Source: an uncultured Collinsella sp.
GTDB taxonomy: Bacteria > Actinomycetota > Coriobacteriia > Coriobacteriales > Coriobacteriaceae
Assembly: GCA_900544065.1 (NCBI GenBank)
Contig: UQTR01000071.1
Coordinates: forward strand, 1-10,786
DNA length: 10,786 nt
Direction: 5' to 3'
This document shows positions 8,264-10,786 of the stretch, piece after piece. The position numbers were made by a program, and so were the translations under genes. The stretch's first letter is position 1. Each line of letters begins with the position of its first letter. The notes beneath the pieces are model-generated. The model saw only the letters and a list, made by a program, of their open reading frames with translations. It had not been told where the DNA came from and made no database searches.

Positions 8264-8323
8264 GGGCATTTGCGCCGCAACAAGCGCAAATAAGAATGCC
8301 CGGGGTTCGGAGCCCGGGCATTT
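8264..8323 (+). other. Overlapping hairpins, possible terminator or attenuator-like element
   Basis: Two adjacent perfect stems: atttgcgc (8268-8275) with gcgcaaat (8284-8291, 8-nt loop), and aatgcccggg (8295-8304) with cccgggcatt (8313-8322, 8-nt loop). The sequence GGGCATTT occurs at 8264-8271 and again at 8316-8323, so AATGCCC (8295-8301) can pair with either copy. That allows two exclusive folds. Only TTT follows the second stem, so termination would be weak. No RNA family was recognised. Confidence 0.45.
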
Positions 8324-8396
8324 AACTAAAGCTGAAAACTAGGCCGCCCGCGCTCCCAAACATTTACGCGGGATGCGTCGTTTTCTATTGACATTG

Positions 8397-8426
8397 TATC
8401 CCGAATCGCCCAGCCGATCCGGGATA
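8397..8426. promoter_or_regulatory. 30-bp dyad, candidate operator upstream of the winged-helix gene
   Basis: tatcccgaatcg (8397-8408) and cgatccgggata (8415-8426) are inverted copies, 11 of 12 positions pairing, with a 6-bp centre. The size and symmetry suit a dimeric regulator. TTGACA (8388-8393) lies just upstream but has no -10 at a normal distance, so it is not called as a promoter. Which protein binds, if any, is unknown. Confidence 0.4.
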
Positions 8427-8459
8427 TTCTGAAAACTCAAATATGGGCTTAGGCACGAA

Positions 8460-8511
8460 CGGAATCTCGTTAATTCCGAAAATAATGTATAATTCCAATT
8501 TAAACTGGAAT
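8460..8511 (+). promoter_or_regulatory. Candidate promoter and operator of the winged-helix regulator gene
   Basis: A perfect TATAAT (8488-8493) would start transcription near 8500. The -35 region is weak (TCGTTA 8467-8472 at 15 nt is the best seen). Around it are four GGAAT/ATTCC boxes: 8461-8465, 8473-8477, 8492-8496 and 8507-8511. The last two lie inside a 20-bp near-palindrome, attccaattt (8492-8501) next to aaactggaat (8502-8511), with 9 of 10 positions pairing. The first two form cggaat-7 bp-attccg (8460-8478). A palindrome overlapping the -10 and start site fits autoregulation, as inference. Confidence 0.5.
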
Positions 8512-8520
8512 CAAACGAAA

Positions 8521-9492
8521 ATGATGGAAATGAACGAAGCGCTAATCTACTTACAAGAAACACTAGGCCTCTCCGCCAAGGCCAAAACTTGGCCTGGATC
8601 CACACGCTTGCCGCTGCATCTGCGGGCGGTTGAGGTCCGCGCTGTTGACGCAAACGGTTTTTCGTTTTTGCTTGCAAGTTTGCCTACTGGCGTCGGGCTT
8701 CCCGAGGCTAAGAGAGTCTATAGTCAGCTAGCCTTACGCGCGGAGACTCCTGTTGTCGTTTCGTTTCCTGATGCCGATGCACGTCAGCGCAAAGCATTGG
8801 TCGCACAAGGGATTCCCTTTGTATGCCCAGGTAGACAGGCTTTTCTTCCATTTATGGGCACAGCCTGCACGGAGAGGGGCGGTGCCCGGTTTCACAATCA
8901 CGCGATCAAGATGTCACCCAACGCGCAGGCTGCCGCAATCTGGGGAGCAGCCCAGGAGCCATATCGCCCCTATGACCTTTGTCGTGCGCTTGGGATTTCG
9001 GCAAGCCGCGCGAGTGAGGCCATAACCGAGCTTGTTGATAGGGGGCTCGCGAGGCGCGAGCGTCGCGAGCGATGTGTCGTCGTGTTCCCTGTTGCCGTCG
9101 ATCTTCTGCTCAGCGAGCACATGGCGGAGCTCTCCTCGCCTGTCTCAAAGGTCTTTTTTGCAAGGAAGACACCGCAGATTGACTGTCTTGTTGACGCCGG
9201 GGAGACGGCGCTCGCTGCGCGTTCGATGCTCACTGCGCCGGGTATGGAACAAAAGGCCGTCTTAAGAAGTGCATGGCGTCAACTGAGCGACCTCGAAGTC
9301 GCAGACGGGGAGTTGCCGGATAACGAGACGGCGATGATCCAAGCGTGGCGCTATGCGCCTGTGTTTGCTGACTCCTCCCGCGTCGATGACATTTCGCTTG
9401 CGCTATCTTTGGCGGCAATCGACGATGAGCGAATTCAGCTCGAAGTCGATCGCATGTTTGGAAAGGAATATCCATGGCAAGAAGCGCTGTAG
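8521..9492 (+). CDS. Winged-helix DNA-binding protein of unknown specificity; candidate regulator of the pilus locus
   Basis: The start is taken as ATG 8521. An upstream in-frame ATG at 8443 has no ribosome binding site and lies before the TATAAT at 8488. The binding site for 8521 is itself weak (GGAA 8507-8510), and ATG 8524 or 8530 are alternatives. The 323-aa product has no signal peptide or membrane segment. Residues 131-190 look like a MarR-type winged helix: a recognition-helix-like stretch LCRALGISASRASEAITELVDRGLARRERRERCVVVF. Before it lies a conserved-looking GIPFVCPGRQAFLPFMG (97-113). The C-terminal 100 residues end in DDISLALSLAAIDDERIQLEVDRMF, a pattern I recall from poorly characterised bacterial proteins annotated as MarR-like, though I cannot confirm this. 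It lies between the pilin terminator and the sortase gene, 122 bp before the sortase start, in the same direction. Local regulation of the pilus is inferred from position only. Confidence 0.8.
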   Translation: MMEMNEALIYLQETLGLSAKAKTWPGSTRLPLHLRAVEVRAVDANGFSFLLASLPTGVGLPEAKRVYSQLALRAETPVVVSFPDADARQRKALVAQGIPFVCPGRQAFLPFMGTACTERGGARFHNHAIKMSPNAQAAAIWGAAQEPYRPYDLCRALGISASRASEAITELVDRGLARRERRERCVVVFPVAVDLLLSEHMAELSSPVSKVFFARKTPQIDCLVDAGETALAARSMLTAPGMEQKAVLRSAWRQLSDLEVADGELPDNETAMIQAWRYAPVFADSSRVDDISLALSLAAIDDERIQLEVDRMFGKEYPWQEAL

Positions 9493-9614
9493 AAGGTCTC
9501 CAAGAATTCGGACCGTAGGCGGTGTTTCGGTCTTAGCTGCGTTGTCCGACGCATGAGTTCGCTAATCGGCTATTATTTGTTTAGACAACTTGAGCTGTAA
9601 AGGAGTGACCGGCG

Positions 9615-10550
9615 ATGGTGCAGGGCGCCAAACATATGAAGGGCAATAACACCACGGCCGGCGGCGGCTCAAGCCCGCAACCCAAGCCTAAGGGTGGTAA
9701 GCGTCGTCGCAAGCGGTTGCCGCGCTGGGCTGACCGGCTCATCACCATCGTCATCATTCTTATTGGCGTGGGCCTTATGACCTGGCCATGGATCTTGGAC
9801 CGGCTCGAGGCCTCGGGCGTGTTCAACCAGATCAGCACCGTGTCCAGCACCGTGGACGCGCTCTCCGAAGAGGAGCGCGAGCGAATTCTGCTGCAGGCGC
9901 GCTCCTTTAACGAGCAGCTAGCCGGCGAAGCCACCGAGCTTCCCGCCGACCAGATCGAGCCCTACTCTCAGCAGCTTATCTTTGACCGCGACCCCATGAT
10001 GAGCTGGGTCGAAATTCCCTCCATTGACGTGAGCATGCCCATCTATCACGGCACGAGCGAAGAAGTCCTTATGGCGGGCGTCGGCCACTTGGAGGGCACG
10101 AGCCTGCCGGTGGGCGGCACCTCGACGCATTGCGTGCTCACCGCGCACTCGGGCATGCGCAACCTGAGCATGTTCGACGACATCCATTCGCTGGAGCCCG
10201 GCGACCTGGTGCTGCTGCACACCATGAACAAGACGCTCGCCTACAAGATGGTGGACTCCGAGGTCGTGCTGCCCGAGGAGATGGAGTCGTTGACCATTGA
10301 GCCCGGCGCCGACAAGGTGACGCTCGTCACCTGCACGCCCTACGGCGTGAACGACCATCGCCTGCTGGTGCATTGCGTACGCACCAAGTACAACAAGAAG
10401 GACGTCGACAAGCAAAAGTCGCTCGCCGGCCGCCACTGGGGCAAGCGCGAGTTCGCCGTGCTAATCGTGGTTGTGGCCATCCTGCTGTTGCTGCTGGACA
10501 TCGTGATCCACGCGGTCCGTAAGCGCCGCAAGGCCAAGGCCTCGGCATAA
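9615..10550 (+). CDS. Class C sortase (pilin polymerase, SrtC-type)
   Basis: The ATG at 9615 follows AGGAG (9601-9605) by 9 nt. The 311-aa protein has a basic N-terminal tail, a membrane segment (about 42-60), the sortase beta-barrel and a second membrane segment (about 280-299) with a basic end. Two flanking helices are typical of class C enzymes. Motifs include IPSIDVSMPIYHGT (134-147), GHLEGTSLPVGG (157-168), TAHSGM with H178, LVTCTPYGVNDHRLLVH with C240, and R249. The enzyme cleaves LPxTG-like signals and joins pilin subunits through lysines outside the membrane, which suits the three substrates upstream. The lid motif is unusual: instead of a clear DP(F/W/Y) there is EPY at 115-117 and DPM at 126-128. 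A 122-bp gap separates it from the regulator gene. TATTAT (9571-9576) is a possible -10 but has no good -35, so read-through from the regulator promoter is equally possible. Confidence 0.95.
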   Translation: MVQGAKHMKGNNTTAGGGSSPQPKPKGGKRRRKRLPRWADRLITIVIILIGVGLMTWPWILDRLEASGVFNQISTVSSTVDALSEEERERILLQARSFNEQLAGEATELPADQIEPYSQQLIFDRDPMMSWVEIPSIDVSMPIYHGTSEEVLMAGVGHLEGTSLPVGGTSTHCVLTAHSGMRNLSMFDDIHSLEPGDLVLLHTMNKTLAYKMVDSEVVLPEEMESLTIEPGADKVTLVTCTPYGVNDHRLLVHCVRTKYNKKDVDKQKSLAGRHWGKREFAVLIVVVAILLLLLDIVIHAVRKRRKAKASA

Positions 10551-10563
10551 GACATTCTCCAGA

Positions 10564-10598
10564 ACCACCGCAAAGGGGACAGGCGCCTTTGCGGTGGT
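10564..10598 (+). terminator. Hairpin after the sortase gene, probable terminator or 3'-end element
   Basis: Perfect 13-bp stem: accaccgcaaagg (10564-10576) with cctttgcggtggt (10586-10598), 9-nt loop, starting 13 bases after the sortase stop. No T tract follows. It shares its arm pattern with the hairpin at 567-602, which occupies the same position relative to the HAD gene stop. Confidence 0.6.
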
Positions 10599-10608
10599 CG
10601 GGACTTCC

Positions 10609-10673
10609 AAACCATCACAACATTCGATGAAAATCTCGATTTTGGCGAAAAGCGTCGAATGTTGTGATGGTTT
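10609..10673. repeat. Long perfect inverted repeat (19-bp arms)
   Basis: aaaccatcacaacattcga (10609-10627) is repeated exactly in inverse at 10655-10673, with a 27-nt centre that itself contains aaaatc (10630-10635) and gatttt (10638-10643). TTTT at 10671-10674 ends the right arm. It could be a second, possibly bidirectional, terminator for the sortase gene or an intergenic repeat of the genome. No open frame with support lies here. Confidence 0.75.
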
Positions 10674-10747
10674 TCGTTGTGGGCGGCGCGGTTTTCGCTG
10701 CGGGCGGGACGGTTTTCGCTATGGACGGTGCGGTTTCGCTGCAGAAC
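10669..10747. repeat. 21-bp tandem repeat, three full units and a partial fourth
   Basis: Units begin at 10669, 10690 and 10711 (21 bp each), with a partial fourth at 10732-10747 that has one T fewer. Each opens with GGTTTTCG followed by a diverged GC-rich half. The first unit starts inside the right arm of the preceding inverted repeat. The array is cut by adapter sequence, so its true length is unknown. On the minus strand it translates to a seven-residue repeat ending in SEN or NEN, but that frame begins in the adapter and is not called as a gene. Confidence 0.7.
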
Positions 10748-10786
10748 CTGTCTCTTATACACATCTCCGAGCCCACGAGACCCTAA
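10748..10786. other. Sequencing-library adapter (Nextera/Tn5 mosaic end), not genomic
   Basis: ctgtctcttatacacatct (10748-10766) is the reverse complement of the 19-bp Tn5 mosaic end. It continues with ccgagcccacgagac (10767-10781), the Nextera transposase read 2 adapter. The last five bases (cctaa) could be the beginning of a sample index. This is untrimmed adapter at the contig end. The minus-strand frame starting here with MYKRQ is an artefact. Confidence 0.95.

Noticed and set aside
8036..8342. Small plus-strand open frames of 85 and 99 codons in the gap after the LPLTG pilin
   Set aside because: They run through the intrinsic terminator and have no ribosome binding site or protein-like composition.
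8388..8393. Perfect TTGACA as a -35 box
   Set aside because: No -10-like hexamer lies 15-19 bases downstream; the nearest, GATATT, is 29 bases away. It is noted only next to the dyad.
8443..8520. N-terminal extension of the winged-helix protein from ATG 8443
   Set aside because: No ribosome binding site, and the perfect TATAAT at 8488-8493 with near-palindrome lies inside the extension. A start at 8521 is preferred, though the extension is not excluded.
1..10747. CRISPR arrays, tRNA or rRNA genes, insertion sequences, phage genes
   Set aside because: No spaced direct repeats of CRISPR type, no tRNA or rRNA motifs and no transposase or integrase-like frame were seen.
10340..10762. Minus-strand open frame beginning MYKRQ
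   Set aside because: Its first codons are the Tn5 mosaic-end adapter, and the rest covers hairpins and the sortase gene. It is an artefact.

Overview
The window reads as a contig end from a high-GC Gram-positive gut actinobacterium, most likely a Coriobacteriia member such as Collinsella. That is inferred from GC-rich codon use, Gram-positive sortase substrates with C-terminal sorting signals, strong GGAGG-type ribosome binding sites and the general look of the proteins. No marker gene fixes the taxon. The last 39 bases are not genomic: they contain the Tn5 mosaic end and Nextera library adapter, so the window stops at a contig edge.

Layout. (1) 1-555 is the C-terminal part of a Cof-type HAD phosphatase cut by the window edge, followed by a hairpin. 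(2) 603-1069 is an AT-rich non-coding stretch holding a candidate promoter and leader. (3) 1070-8009 is a three-gene surface-pilus unit. It holds a 1157-aa secreted protein with beta-helix-like repeats, two FctA/Spy0128-like pilin domains and an LPLSG sorting signal. A 556-aa pilin with an MPSTG signal overlaps it by 8 bases. A paralogous 564-aa pilin with an LPLTG signal follows, and a strong intrinsic terminator at 8110-8149 ends the unit. (4) 8150-8520 is a non-coding control region with overlapping hairpins, a 30-bp dyad and an ATTCC/GGAAT box cluster around a perfect -10 hexamer. (5) 8521-9492 is a 323-aa winged-helix DNA-binding protein. (6) 9615-10550 is a class C (pilin-polymerising) sortase with the His/Cys/Arg triad. 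(7) 10551-10747 holds two hairpins and a 21-bp tandem repeat running into the adapter.

How it fits together (inference). The three secreted proteins would be exported by Sec and joined through their sorting signals by the downstream class C sortase. This would give a covalent pilus with the large beta-helix protein as tip adhesin, the LPLTG protein as likely backbone and the MPSTG protein as likely basal or accessory subunit. The winged-helix protein between structural genes and sortase is a candidate local regulator.

The most interesting signal is a run of nine G just downstream of the signal-peptide codons of the large protein. Gain or loss of one G brings a stop codon within about a dozen codons, as expected of a slipped-strand ON/OFF switch. 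The next gene starts inside this gene's end, so the switch could also affect the second pilin.
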